Shown here: positions 6,579 to 13,074 of the stretch, piece after piece
Position numbering within the stretch: position 1 is the first letter of the stretch
Layout of the letters: every line of letters starts with the position of its first letter
DNA from: Alphaproteobacteria bacterium
Lineage (GTDB): Bacteria; Pseudomonadota; Alphaproteobacteria; Micavibrionales; UBA2020
Reading direction: 5' to 3'
Assembly: GCA_020853455.1 (NCBI GenBank)
Contig: JADYYV010000127.1
Location: 1 to 13,074 of the forward strand
Length of the DNA stretch: 13,074 bases
The notes under the pieces: model-generated
What the model was told of the DNA's origin: nothing
The model's input: only the letters and a program-made list of their open reading frames with translations
The model's database searches: none
Program-made: the position numbers and the translations under genes

Positions 6579-7136
6579 ATGTTTCCAGAAGTGGAAGAGG
6601 TGTGGCGGCGGCTGACGGATTTTCCCGGCGATTACTGGATCGCGGGCGGCTGGGCGGTCGACCTGCGCCTCGGGCATCAGTCGCGCCCGCACAAGGACAT
6701 CGAAATCGCCATCGACCGGCGCGAACAGGCCTTGCTGCTCAAGCTGCCGAAGCTCGACCGCATCGAATACGCGCATGGCGGGCAGCTGTTCCGCTGGGGC
6801 GGGGAGACGCTGCTGCTGCCCATCCATGAACTTTATGCGTATTTCACCGACGGCTTTACGCTGGAGGTGCTGCTGAACGAATTCGACGGCAATGACTGGC
6901 TGTACCGCCGCAACGCGCATGTGAAGCTGGAATACGCGCGCTTCCTGCGCGGCGAGGCATTGCCCGCTGTCGTGCCGCTGCTGTATAAATCGAAAAATCC
7001 GCGCGCCAAGGACGAACAGGATTTTGAATCGCTGCTGCCGAAGCTTGATAACGGCGACAGGCTGTGGCTGCAAGAAGCGATTGCGCGCGATTACCCGCGC
7101 CACCACTGGATTAAACGATTAAAGGAAAAGGCATAA
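6579..7136 (+). CDS. Aminoglycoside nucleotidyltransferase-like protein
   Basis: This 185-residue protein has the start of the AadB/LinB-type nucleotidyltransferase fold: YWIAGGWAVDLRLG (19-32) followed by RPHKDIEIAI (36-45). Asp40 and Glu42 match the D-x-D/E metal pair. Later motifs VVPLLYKSKNPRAKDEQDFE (131-150) and LLPKLDNGDRLWLQEAI (152-168) match the C-terminal helices of this family, which usually end in 'KDe.Df...lp.L....r.WL'. Members transfer a nucleotide to aminoglycoside or lincosamide hydroxyls, but most chromosomal ones have unknown substrates, so resistance should not be assumed. I chose ATG 6579 because GGAAGGGA (6562-6569) lies 9 bases before it and MFPEVEEVW is the usual N-terminus. 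An in-frame ATG at 6495 would add 28 residues without family character. The stop overlaps the next gene's start by one base. Confidence 0.85.
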   Translation: MFPEVEEVWRRLTDFPGDYWIAGGWAVDLRLGHQSRPHKDIEIAIDRREQALLLKLPKLDRIEYAHGGQLFRWGGETLLLPIHELYAYFTDGFTLEVLLNEFDGNDWLYRRNAHVKLEYARFLRGEALPAVVPLLYKSKNPRAKDEQDFESLLPKLDNGDRLWLQEAIARDYPRHHWIKRLKEKA

Positions 7137-7873
7137 TGGCAAAAAAAATCACCATCGCGGCTTTCGGCGCGCTGAACCCCGACAGCTATGACGAATTTTC
7201 CGCGCGCCTCGCGGAATCGCTGAACGGCGTCGGTTACACGCTGAACAGCGCCGCCCCCTATCCGAACGCGCAGGCGGTGTCCGAACCCGGCCGCCCCTTG
7301 CGCGGCGAGGCGCTGCAGGACGAAGGCAAGAAACAGGAACTTTTCAAGGCCGTTGCCGGCGACGGCATGGCGGCGGGCGCGGCGGATGCGCAAATCCTTG
7401 TCATGCCCTGCATGTCGATGATCGGTTTTCATGACGGCGTGGAAAAAGCGCTGGGGCGCAAGATCCTGCGGCTGTCGGATGCGCTGGCGGCGCAATATAA
7501 AGACGTTGCGAAACTCGGCGTCATCCATATGCGCCCGGCGAAACAGCGCATCGTGGAAATTTTCGGCGACCGCGCCGTGACCCCGGACGACGCGCAAGCC
7601 GCAAAGCTGCTGGCGGCGGAGGAAGAATTAAAGCGCGTTGGGAATGCCGCGCCTGTCGAGGCCGTGATGAAGGAAATCGTCGAGGACTGGAAGGCGAAGG
7701 GCATCACGCAAATCCTGTTCGCCCGCGCCGATGCGCCGAAAGCCAAACATGGAAACGCCGGGACTGTGCCCGGCGTGACCATTCTCAGCTATTTCGATGT
7801 GCTGGCAGATTACGTGGCGCAGGAAATCGCAAAACCCGCGCCTCTGCCGAGCAACCCCGTGCCGAAGCCTTAG
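7136..7873 (+). CDS. Asp/Glu racemase-superfamily-like protein lacking the second catalytic cysteine
   Basis: This 245-residue cytoplasmic protein resembles the aspartate/glutamate racemase superfamily. ILVMPCMSMIGFH (87-99) matches the first catalytic-cysteine motif (MPCNT-type, Cys92). The second half has the matching beta-strand ITQILFARADAP (190-201), where active racemases carry a GCT/GCTE motif with the second cysteine. Here no cysteine is present, and Cys92 is the only one in the whole protein. A two-base racemase mechanism is therefore unlikely. It may be an isomerase or lyase of another kind, a one-cysteine enzyme or a binding protein. The C-terminus (233-245) is a proline-rich tail. 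The gene begins on the last base of the nucleotidyltransferase stop codon, so both are translated from one message. Confidence 0.75.
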   Translation: MAKKITIAAFGALNPDSYDEFSARLAESLNGVGYTLNSAAPYPNAQAVSEPGRPLRGEALQDEGKKQELFKAVAGDGMAAGAADAQILVMPCMSMIGFHDGVEKALGRKILRLSDALAAQYKDVAKLGVIHMRPAKQRIVEIFGDRAVTPDDAQAAKLLAAEEELKRVGNAAPVEAVMKEIVEDWKAKGITQILFARADAPKAKHGNAGTVPGVTILSYFDVLADYVAQEIAKPAPLPSNPVPKP

Positions 7874-7909
7874 CGCTTTTCTCATCTCCCAAAAGGAGAG
7901 GAGAAGGCG
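7874..7909. terminator. Imperfect hairpin between convergent genes
   Basis: TTCTC-A-TCTCC (7879-7889) pairs with GGAGA-G-GAGAA (7895-7905) around a short A-rich loop, with one A/G mismatch. Flanking CGC (7874-7876) and GCG (7907-7909) can extend the stem past a bulge. It fills the 38-base gap between the racemase-like gene and the convergent ohr gene. It lacks a proper T-run on either strand, so it may be an inefficient terminator or only a 3'-end stabilising stem. Confidence 0.35.
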
Positions 7910-7911
7910 AC

Positions 7912-8325
7912 TTAAACGGGTTCGCCGTTTGCCTTCAGCGTGACGGGCACGTTGCCGCGCAGGCCCTTGGAATAGGGGCAGACCTTGTCGGCTTCTTTCA
8001 CCAGTTCCGCCGCCTCCGCCTTGTCGAGCGCGGGCAGCAGCACGTTCAGGATGACGCCCAGCGAAAAGCCCTTGTCGTCCTGGTTCAGCGTGACTTCGGA
8101 CTGGATGTTGATCGCGCCGGTTTCCAGTTTCTTCTGGCCCGCGACAAAACCGACCGCGCCCGCGAAGCAGGCGGCATAGCCGATCGCGAATAATTGTTCG
8201 GGGTTGGTACCCGTGCCGGCGCCGCCCGGGCGCGACAGCGTGACGGACAGTTTTTTATCGTCGGTTTCCCCCGCGCCGTCGCGGCCGCCGGTGACGTTTG
8301 CTTTTGCGGTATAAAGTACAGGCAT
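7912..8325 (-). CDS. ohr: Organic hydroperoxide resistance protein Ohr (OsmC superfamily)
   Basis: Ohr is a cytoplasmic thiol peroxidase that reduces organic and fatty-acid hydroperoxides, using a peroxidatic and a resolving cysteine recycled by lipoylated proteins. The 137-residue length is typical. GYAACFAGAV holds the first cysteine (Cys53) and VCPYSKGLRGNVPV the second (Cys116). The N-terminus (LYTAKANVTGGRDG, with Arg15 as the probable active-site arginine) and NPEQLFAIGYAAC match Ohr rather than OsmC. The frame stays open far upstream, but ATG 8325 is chosen because AGGGAG (complement of 8332-8337) lies 6 bases before it and the Ohr family begins here. It is the last gene of a minus-strand cluster, 20 bases after the small membrane protein. 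The usual MarR-type repressor gene ohrR is not in the window. Confidence 0.95.
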   Translation of the reverse strand: MPVLYTAKANVTGGRDGAGETDDKKLSVTLSRPGGAGTGTNPEQLFAIGYAACFAGAVGFVAGQKKLETGAINIQSEVTLNQDDKGFSLGVILNVLLPALDKAEAAELVKEADKVCPYSKGLRGNVPVTLKANGEPV

Positions 8326-8345
8326 CCTACACTCCCTTTGGTTGG

Positions 8346-8828
8346 TTATTTGTCTTTGGTTATCTTGGCGGCTTTTTGTATATAAGCCGAAAATCCGGGA
8401 TCCTCGCCCACCAGCAGGCCGGGCAGCGCGGCGCGGAAATCCTCGCGGCGGCACCAGACCTGTATGTAATCCTCCCATGTCGCCCACAGGCGTTTCGTCT
8501 GGCGGTCCATCTTTTCCTCGTAGACAAGGATATAGGCGCGCTCGAACAGCGCGACCAGCATGTCGAAGATGATCGATTTGCGTTCTTTCTGCTCCGCCGA
8601 CAGGCTGCCGTCGGGCACATGGCCGGTCATCAGCTGCAGGTCGGCGTTCTTGATCAGCAGGTTGTTGAACTTGGCGTATTCCTCCGCCAGTTTCTGGTAC
8701 AACTCCTCGTCCTCCTGCTGGCGTTCCTTCCAGTTGTCGTAGGCCAGCAGGGTGATGGCATAGGGCAGGCCGATGACGGTGACGACATAGCTCGCCAGTT
8801 CCCATGCCTGTAATGTCTGTTCATTCAT
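8346..8828 (-). CDS. Small membrane-anchored hypothetical protein (160 aa)
   Basis: I do not recognise the family. One membrane segment is visible near the N-terminus (about residues 12-30, SYVVTVIGLPYAITLLAYD). A highly charged, probably coiled-coil region follows (NWKERQQEDEELYQKLAEEYAKFNNLL, about 32-58), then a mostly helical domain with many aromatic residues (LFERAYILVYEEKMDRQTKRLW, ATWEDYIQVWCRREDF). The layout suggests a membrane anchor with a cytoplasmic helical domain. The start is uncertain: ATG 8828 or an in-frame GTG at 8834 directly after the upstream stop; I chose the ATG. It lies between the MFS transporter (6 bases upstream) and ohr (20 bases downstream), all on one strand, so the three are probably one transcript. 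A shared function with either neighbour is not shown. Confidence 0.8.
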   Translation of the reverse strand: MNEQTLQAWELASYVVTVIGLPYAITLLAYDNWKERQQEDEELYQKLAEEYAKFNNLLIKNADLQLMTGHVPDGSLSAEQKERKSIIFDMLVALFERAYILVYEEKMDRQTKRLWATWEDYIQVWCRREDFRAALPGLLVGEDPGFSAYIQKAAKITKDK

Positions 8829-8834
8829 GGCCAC

Positions 8835-10013
8835 TCACTTTCCGGGTATCGGACGCATGACAAGGAAGCCCAGCAGCGAAATCGCCGAAAACGCCGCGCC
8901 GCCGATAAAGGTCACGACCGGGCCGTAGGCGCTCCACAGGTATCCGGCGATCACGCTCGCCAGCAGCAGCACCACGCCGGTCACGAAATTGTAAACGCCG
9001 AAGCCCGTGCCGCGCAAGTGCGCCGGTACGCTGCCGGCGATATAGGCGGTGATGATGCCCTGCGTCAGCCCCATATGCAGCCCCCACAGACCCGCGCCGA
9101 TATACACCAGCAGCGGCGTATGGGCATAGGCCAGCACGATATCGGCGATAATCAGCATGGCGATGCCCGCCACCAGCAGGCCCTGCCGCCCGATGCGGTC
9201 GGACAGGATGCCGACCGGCCATGCGGACAGGGAGTAAACCACGTTCATCGCAATCAGGATGGCGGGGGCGAAGGCCGCGTCAAGGCCGATGCTGTCGCCG
9301 CGCAGGATCAGGAAAGCTTCCGAAAAGCGCGCCAGCGTCAGCACCGACGCCACCATCGTCACGCCCCAGAAAACGGGCGAAAGCAGTTTTAACTGGTCCG
9401 GTTTCAGCGGGAATGTTTTTTTCTCGGGCGCCGTCGCGCGCGCAGGCTCGCGGATGCCGAAGATGATGATCAGGATGACGATCAGCGCCGGTATGACGGC
9501 GATCCAGAACACCGTGCGGTAATCGTTGAAGGTCCAGATCATCAGCAGCATCGCGGCCAGCGGGCCGATAAACGCGCCCGTGGTGTCCATCGACTGCCGC
9601 AATCCGTATGCGGCGCCGCGCATCGGCTCGGGCGTGATATCGGCCAGGAACGCGTCGCGCGGCGCGGCGCGGATGCCCTTGCCGATGCGGTCCAGAAAGC
9701 GCGCGGTCAGCACGGTTGTAAAACTGTCGGCCAGCGGAAACAGCGGCTTTGTCAGCGTGGCAAGTCCATAGCCCAGCAGCAGCAGCGGCTTGCGCCTTCC
9801 GATCCAGTCGCTGACCGCGCCGGAAAATATTTTCACGATCGACGCGGTCGCCTCCGCGATGCCCTCCAGGATGCCGACCGACAAGGCCGATGCGCCCAGC
9901 ACGCCGGTCAAAAACAGCGGCAGCAGGCTGTGGATCATCTCCGACGAGATATCCATGAACATGCTGACGAAGCCGAGCGCGTAAACGCCTTTGGGCATGG
10001 CGGTGCGTGACAT
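8835..10013 (-). CDS. Major facilitator superfamily (MFS) transporter
   Basis: This inner-membrane secondary transporter of about 392 residues has about 12 predicted membrane helices. The MFS motif A is seen in the loop between helices 2 and 3 (SDWIGRRKP, about 68-76) and again, degenerate, after the midpoint (GILSDRIGRQ, about 268-277). A conserved loop RFLDRIGKGIRAA (105-117) follows helix 4. A hydrophilic central loop (about 187-210, REPARATAPEKK) divides the two halves. Substrate and direction are unknown; the layout fits drug-efflux-like or small-solute MFS families. I chose the ATG at 10013 because AAAGGA (about 10022-10027) lies 8 bases before it. The alternative ATG at 10022 abuts the same AAAGG and would have no room for a ribosome binding site. 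It is the first gene of the cluster leading to ohr and is divergent from the P-loop gene. Confidence 0.93.
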   Translation of the reverse strand: MSRTAMPKGVYALGFVSMFMDISSEMIHSLLPLFLTGVLGASALSVGILEGIAEATASIVKIFSGAVSDWIGRRKPLLLLGYGLATLTKPLFPLADSFTTVLTARFLDRIGKGIRAAPRDAFLADITPEPMRGAAYGLRQSMDTTGAFIGPLAAMLLMIWTFNDYRTVFWIAVIPALIVILIIIFGIREPARATAPEKKTFPLKPDQLKLLSPVFWGVTMVASVLTLARFSEAFLILRGDSIGLDAAFAPAILIAMNVVYSLSAWPVGILSDRIGRQGLLVAGIAMLIIADIVLAYAHTPLLVYIGAGLWGLHMGLTQGIITAYIAGSVPAHLRGTGFGVYNFVTGVVLLLASVIAGYLWSAYGPVVTFIGGAAFSAISLLGFLVMRPIPGK

Positions 10014-10066
10014 TGTTTTCATCCTTTGGCCGTCATGTTAGGGCTTTTATCGGGCTTTAGAAAGGC

Positions 10067-10072
10067 TATACT
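10067..10072 (+). promoter_or_regulatory. Possible -10 box for the P-loop/oxidoreductase/acetyltransferase unit
   Basis: TATACT (5 of 6 matches to TATAAT) lies 25 bases before the ATG at 10097, in the gap between divergent transcription units. No good -35 hexamer sits at the expected distance (CTTTTA at 10044-10049), so any promoter here would be weak or activator-dependent. Confidence 0.3.
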
Positions 10073-10096
10073 GGCAGCCTGTTTTATGGGTGTTTC

Positions 10097-10618
10097 ATGC
10101 AGCGTATCGTTATCCTCGGATGCACCGGTTCCGGCAAGACCACTTTCGGAAAAAAACTCGCCGCCAAATTGGGCTGCGAGGCGGTCGACCTTGACGAGCT
10201 GCACTGGCTGCCCGGCTGGCAGACGCGCGAGGTCGACGATTTCCGCGCCCGCGTTTTCGAAAAATCCCGGATGCCGTCATGGGTCATCATGGGCAATTAT
10301 TCGAAAACCCGCGACATGACCTGGCCCTATGCCGATACGTTTATCTGGATCGACCTGCCGTTTTGCACGGTGTTCCGGCAGCTGCTGTCGCGCTCCGTCC
10401 GGCGCGCGCGGGACAAATTGCTGATCTGCAACGGCAACACGGAAACATGGCGGAAACTTTTTTCAGCCGACAGCATCATGCTGTGGATGCTGAAAACCTA
10501 TGGCAAGCGTAAAAAAGAATATGGCGAAATCTTCGGGGCTGGAAATGTCGCCGGCGTTACCTATATCCGTCTGCGCAGCCATGCCGAGGCTGACGCCTTC
10601 CTGCAAAACCTGAAATAG
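10097..10618 (+). CDS. Adenylate-kinase-like P-loop NTPase (FlaR-like)
   Basis: This 173-residue cytoplasmic protein starts with a nucleotide-binding P-loop (IVILGCTGSGKTT, Walker A at 8-15). DLDELHW (31-37) follows, the position where small-molecule kinases of this group carry substrate-binding acidic residues. WVIMGNYSK (62-70) and FIWIDLPF (82-89) give the next two core strands; arginines at about 94-105 (FRQLLSRSVRRARDK) resemble a lid region. This layout matches the adenylate-kinase-related group that includes proteins named FlaR or 'DNA topology modulation protein', whose true substrate is mostly unknown. It is shorter than true adenylate kinase and lacks its standard lid. The ribosome binding site is poor (GGGTG about 4 bases before the ATG). 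It is 12 bases upstream of the oxidoreductase gene. Confidence 0.85.
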   Translation: MQRIVILGCTGSGKTTFGKKLAAKLGCEAVDLDELHWLPGWQTREVDDFRARVFEKSRMPSWVIMGNYSKTRDMTWPYADTFIWIDLPFCTVFRQLLSRSVRRARDKLLICNGNTETWRKLFSADSIMLWMLKTYGKRKKEYGEIFGAGNVAGVTYIRLRSHAEADAFLQNLK

Positions 10619-10630
10619 CGAGAATTGAAA

Positions 10631-11737
10631 ATGTCCGTTCCTTTGTTCACTCCCGTCACCTTCCGCGGCCTGACCATCCGCAACCGCATCGGCGTGTCGC
10701 CCATGTGCCAGTATTCGTCGCAGGACGGCTTTGCGAATGACTGGCATCTGGTGCATGTCGGTTCCCGCGCGCTGGGCGGTGCGGGGATGGTTATTATGGA
10801 GGCGACGGGCGTCACGCCCGAAGGCCGCATCACGCCGCTCTGCCACGGCATCTGGAAAGACGCGCATATCGATTTCCTGAAACGCATCACGGCCTTCACC
10901 ATCGGCCACGGCGCGGCGGCGGGTATCCAGCTGGCCCATGCGGGGCGCAAAGCCAGCATGGCGGCGCCGTGGGAAGGCGGCAAGCGGTTGAAGAAACCTG
11001 AAGGCGGCTGGACGACCATCGCTCCGTCGCCGCTCGCCTTTTCGCCCGATATGGAAGCGCCGCATGAAATGAGCCTTGATGACATCAAGCGGCTGAAGGA
11101 CGATTTTGTCGCTGGCGCGCGCCGCGCGGTTGCCGCCGGTTTTCAAATCCTCGAAATCCACGGCGCGCATGGTTACCTGCTGCATGAATTCTATTCGCCG
11201 CTGTCGAACAAGCGCACCGATGAATATGGCGGTTCGGAGGAAAACCGTTTCCGCCTGATCTGCGAGATCGCGCGCGCCATCCGCGCCGAAATCCCGCAGC
11301 AGACGGTGCTGGCGGTGCGCCGGTCCTGTTCCGACTGGCAGGACGGCGGGGTCACCATCGACGATACCGTGCGCCTGTCGGCCGCGCTCAAAAAAGAAGG
11401 CGTCGATTTCATTGACTGCTCGTCGGGCGCGCTCACGCCGGACGGCAAAATTCCCGTCGGCCCCAATTATCAGGTGCCTTTTGCGAAGTCGATCAGGGAA
11501 AAAGCGGGCATCGCGACCGCCGCCGTCGGCATGATCAACGAGCCTTCGCAAGCGAACGATATTATCGCGGGCGACGAGGCGGATATGGTCTTCCTTGCCC
11601 GCGCGATGCTGCGCGACCCGTACTGGCCGCTGCATGCCGCCGATGTGCTGGGCGCGGAAATGGATGTGCCGGTGCAGTACCTGCGCGGTTACCGCTCCGA
11701 ACAAATCGCGCGCCCGCGCCAGAAAAAGACGGGCTGA
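10631..11737 (+). CDS. NADH:flavin oxidoreductase, old yellow enzyme family (YqjM/NamA type)
   Basis: This 368-residue FMN enzyme should reduce activated C=C bonds (alpha,beta-unsaturated aldehydes, ketones, maleimides) or nitro compounds using NAD(P)H. It has the (beta/alpha)8 barrel signatures of the thermophilic-like YqjM subclass. SPMCQYS places the redox-tuning cysteine at residue 26 and Tyr28 exactly as in YqjM. HAGRKAS follows (103-109). The substrate-binding pair lies in EIHGAHGYLLHEF (His177, His180, Tyr182). YSPLSNKRTDEYGGS..NR (188 on) is the usual family block, and the C-terminal phosphate-binding segment is DMVFLARAMLRDPYWPLHAA. I chose ATG 10631 because GAGAA lies 6 bases before it; an in-frame TTG at 10625 is the alternative. 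Its stop overlaps the acetyltransferase start by one base. Physiological substrates of such enzymes are generally unknown. Confidence 0.93.
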   Translation: MSVPLFTPVTFRGLTIRNRIGVSPMCQYSSQDGFANDWHLVHVGSRALGGAGMVIMEATGVTPEGRITPLCHGIWKDAHIDFLKRITAFTIGHGAAAGIQLAHAGRKASMAAPWEGGKRLKKPEGGWTTIAPSPLAFSPDMEAPHEMSLDDIKRLKDDFVAGARRAVAAGFQILEIHGAHGYLLHEFYSPLSNKRTDEYGGSEENRFRLICEIARAIRAEIPQQTVLAVRRSCSDWQDGGVTIDDTVRLSAALKKEGVDFIDCSSGALTPDGKIPVGPNYQVPFAKSIREKAGIATAAVGMINEPSQANDIIAGDEADMVFLARAMLRDPYWPLHAADVLGAEMDVPVQYLRGYRSEQIARPRQKKTG

Positions 11738-12243
11738 TGCAAAGCAATCCCGGCATCCGGCAATTCACGCCCGATGAATGGCCTCTGTATAAAACGGTGC
11801 GGCTGAAGGCGCTGCAATCCGACCCGAAAGTTTTCGGGTCCAGCTATGCGCTGGAAGAACCGCGCCCCGATGCCGAATGGCGGCGCGCGCTGGAACGCGG
11901 CGATATGGCGATTTTCGGCGTATTCGATCATGACCGCGTGATCGGCATGACCGGCATCGTGATCGACAAGGATGACGCGACCGTCGCGAAACTCTGGGGT
12001 TCGTGGCTGGAGCCGACATGGCGCAGCAAAGGTGTATCCGAACACCTGTACCGCGCCCGCATCGACTGGGCGCGGGGGCACGCGACGGCGAAAAAAATCA
12101 TCGTGTCGCATCGCGCATCCAACATAGCGTCGCAAAAGGCAAACCAGAAACACGGATTTGTCCGCACCCATGCCGCGCCGCATGAATGGCGCGACGGCGT
12201 GAACGAAGACCAGATTTTTTATGAACTTGTGCTGAAGCCGTAA
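11737..12243 (+). CDS. GNAT-family N-acetyltransferase
   Basis: This 168-residue protein has the GNAT fold, which transfers an acyl group from acetyl-CoA to an amine. An N-terminal strand and helix (IRQFTPDEWPLYKTVRLKAL) lead to a central strand (VIGMTGIVIDK, 68-78) and then motif A, LWGSWLEPTWRSKGVSEHLY (86-105), where Arg96-x-x-Gly99 is the acetyl-CoA pyrophosphate loop with its last glycine replaced by serine. NIASQKANQKHGF (129-141) is the typical C-terminal 'N..A...Y.k.GF' block, with Asn in place of the usual tyrosine. The substrate cannot be predicted. The ATG overlaps the oxidoreductase stop (TGATG), so it is translationally coupled as the third gene of the unit. It ends 3 bases from a convergent gene, with no terminator hairpin between them. 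Confidence 0.9.
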   Translation: MQSNPGIRQFTPDEWPLYKTVRLKALQSDPKVFGSSYALEEPRPDAEWRRALERGDMAIFGVFDHDRVIGMTGIVIDKDDATVAKLWGSWLEPTWRSKGVSEHLYRARIDWARGHATAKKIIVSHRASNIASQKANQKHGFVRTHAAPHEWRDGVNEDQIFYELVLKP

Positions 12244-12246
12244 GCT

Positions 12247-12777
12247 TTACTTAACGTCCACGCGTTCGCTGAATTCCAGCGTTTCGGATTCGCGGGCAAG
12301 CCGTACGCGGATAACCCATTCGCCCGCCGTCGGGAACTCCACCTTGGTGACGATCCTGCCGTCGGCGTCGCGTTTCAGCTCCACCTTTTTCTCCGACGTT
12401 TCACCCGCCTTGCGGATCCATGCCTCGAACGACTTGATCGTGCGGTCGCCTTCGCGCCCGCCGGTCGATGTCACGTTGAAGGAATAGCTGCCGTCGTCTT
12501 CACGTTTGGAAATCAGCTCGCTGTGCCCGGTGGAACGCGGATAGAATTTCCAGTCGCGCCCGGGCGCCGCATAGGGCTGCGCGATGGCGGCAGGCTGTTC
12601 TTGTTCGACATAGGCGGGGAAAACGGGCTGCCCCAGCTGCTTCTCGGCCTGCGCCGCCTGCTGCTGGACGGGGGCGTAGCGGAAGACATAGACCGCGTTT
12701 GCCGCCGCCAGTAACAGCAGCACAAACAATACGGTTCTTAAAAAAATCCTGCTGCCGCCCTTGGCGCCCACGTTCAA
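12247..12777 (-). CDS. Membrane-anchored hypothetical protein with beta-sandwich-like domain
   Basis: This 176-residue protein is not recognised with certainty. A basic N-terminus (GAKGGSR) is followed by one membrane segment at about 11-33 (IFLRTVLFVLLLLAAANAVYVF), giving an N-in anchor with the rest in the periplasm. Residues 36-75 are Gln/Ala/Pro-rich. Residues 83-176 look like a chain of beta-strands: YSFNVTST, IKSFEAWIRK, KKVELKRDADGRIVTKVEFP, GEWVIRVRLARESETLEFSERVDV. The GEWVIRVRL segment resembles the end of FixH/YtkA-like or Ig-like domains, but this is weak. No cytochrome oxidase or copper genes are nearby to support a FixH-type role. No clear ribosome binding site was identified. 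Confidence 0.75.
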   Translation of the reverse strand: MNVGAKGGSRIFLRTVLFVLLLLAAANAVYVFRYAPVQQQAAQAEKQLGQPVFPAYVEQEQPAAIAQPYAAPGRDWKFYPRSTGHSELISKREDDGSYSFNVTSTGGREGDRTIKSFEAWIRKAGETSEKKVELKRDADGRIVTKVEFPTAGEWVIRVRLARESETLEFSERVDVK

Positions 12778-12853
12778 TGCTCCTGCAACGAATATGCGGC
12801 GATTTTGCTAAGCTTGCCGCCGGAAAGCAAACGAATTATCAACCCATTGAAAA

Positions 12854-13074
12854 TCATAGCCATTTCAGCCGTCTGAACACCACCACCTGCACGACCGCGA
12901 TCACAAGCGCGATGGCGCAGGCAATCAGGAACGCTTCCGGATGCTCGGCCCCCGGGATGCCCTTGACGTTCATGCCCAAAAGCCCGCTGAAGAAGCTGAG
13001 CGGCATGAAGATCGCCGTGATGACCGACAGGGTGTAAAGGTTTTTGTTCAGTTTTCCCGACAACGCGCTTTGCA
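12854..13074 (-). CDS. CorA/ZntB-family divalent cation transporter, C-terminal end (partial)
   Basis: The minus-strand frame is open to the end of the window and ends at TGA (complement of 12854-12856), giving the last 73 residues. They contain the two C-terminal membrane helices of the 2-TM-GxN family: LSVITAIFMPLSFFSGLLGMNVKGIPG, with the selectivity motif GMN, then a short loop (AEHPEAF) and LIACAIALVIAVVQVVVF, ending in a short basic cytoplasmic tail. The NVKGIPG continuation resembles ZntB-type zinc transporters more than magnesium CorA, but the large cytoplasmic domain that would decide this lies outside. The 76 bases between this gene and the next minus-strand gene at 12777 hold no feature I can name. 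Confidence 0.9.
   Translation of the reverse strand, partial: QSALSGKLNKNLYTLSVITAIFMPLSFFSGLLGMNVKGIPGAEHPEAFLIACAIALVIAVVQVVVFRRLKWL

Noticed and set aside
6579..7873. Antibiotic-resistance gene or toxin-antitoxin (HEPN/MNT) pair
   Set aside because: The nucleotidyltransferase is only family-level similar to AadB/LinB, and its partner is racemase-like rather than a HEPN protein, so neither claim is supported.
8326..8805. N-terminal extension of the ohr frame
   Set aside because: The frame is open upstream, but the extension is low-complexity, lies on top of the membrane-protein gene in another frame, and Ohr proteins begin at the ATG at 8325, which has a good ribosome binding site.
10463..11704. 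Long minus-strand open frame (about 413 codons) opposite the flavin oxidoreductase
   Set aside because: It lies antisense to a strongly recognised enzyme, and its translation is rich in Arg, His and Gln with no motifs, as expected from third-position GC bias.
1..13074. CRISPR array, tRNA genes, insertion sequences or integrase in the window
   Set aside because: No regularly spaced repeats, cloverleaf candidates, transposase motifs or terminal inverted repeats were seen on reading both strands. The only short tandem repeat is the one at 5536-5596.

Overview
The window reads as ordinary chromosomal DNA of a GC-rich Gram-negative bacterium. I think an alphaproteobacterium is most likely, because of the high GC at third codon positions, the exported FecR-domain protein with an Ala-rich signal peptide, a stand-alone thiamine pyrophosphokinase and the general protein style. 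This is inferred from protein character only; there is no rRNA or other marker. No tRNA, rRNA, CRISPR array, insertion sequence, integrase or phage structural gene was found. Sixteen complete genes and two genes cut by the window edges cover nearly all of it, and no gene-free stretch exceeds about 140 bases.

Layout. Positions 1-1673 hold the end of an OmpR-type response regulator and its histidine kinase, joined by a 4-base overlap. Positions 1741-2711 hold an unrecognised 112-residue protein coupled to a thiamine pyrophosphokinase, which runs 17 bases into a convergent gene for an exported protein (2695-3384). Positions 3518-5548 carry two plus-strand genes, each with its own recognisable promoter: a proline-rich membrane protein, and a nucleotidyltransferase-fold protein with an extra N-terminal helical region. 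The second gene ends in a 22-23 base tandem repeat that copies its own stop-codon region, followed by a strong bidirectional terminator shared with a convergent FecR-domain gene (5651-6487). Divergent from that is a two-gene unit (6579-7873): an aminoglycoside-nucleotidyltransferase-like protein coupled to an Asp/Glu racemase-like protein that keeps only one cysteine.

Positions 7912-10013 hold a tight minus-strand cluster: an MFS transporter, then a small membrane-anchored protein, then the organic hydroperoxide reductase Ohr. Divergent from it is a plus-strand unit (10097-12243): an adenylate-kinase-like P-loop protein, an old-yellow-enzyme flavin oxidoreductase of the YqjM/NamA type, and a GNAT acetyltransferase. 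Converging on this are an unrecognised membrane-anchored protein (12247-12777) and the C-terminal end of a CorA/ZntB-type metal transporter (12854 to the window end).

How the genes work together. Two-component signalling, thiamine cofactor activation, peroxide detoxification, electrophile (ene) reduction and divalent-metal transport are separate housekeeping or stress functions. Ohr and the YqjM-like reductase lie in neighbouring divergent units, and both family types act on reactive electrophiles or peroxides, so a loose stress-response grouping is possible but unproven. I see no convincing new multi-gene system. The observations most worth a second look are the racemase-like protein without its second cysteine paired with a nucleotidyltransferase, the two-part nucleotidyltransferase with the repeat at its stop codon, and the small unknown protein coupled to thiamine pyrophosphokinase.
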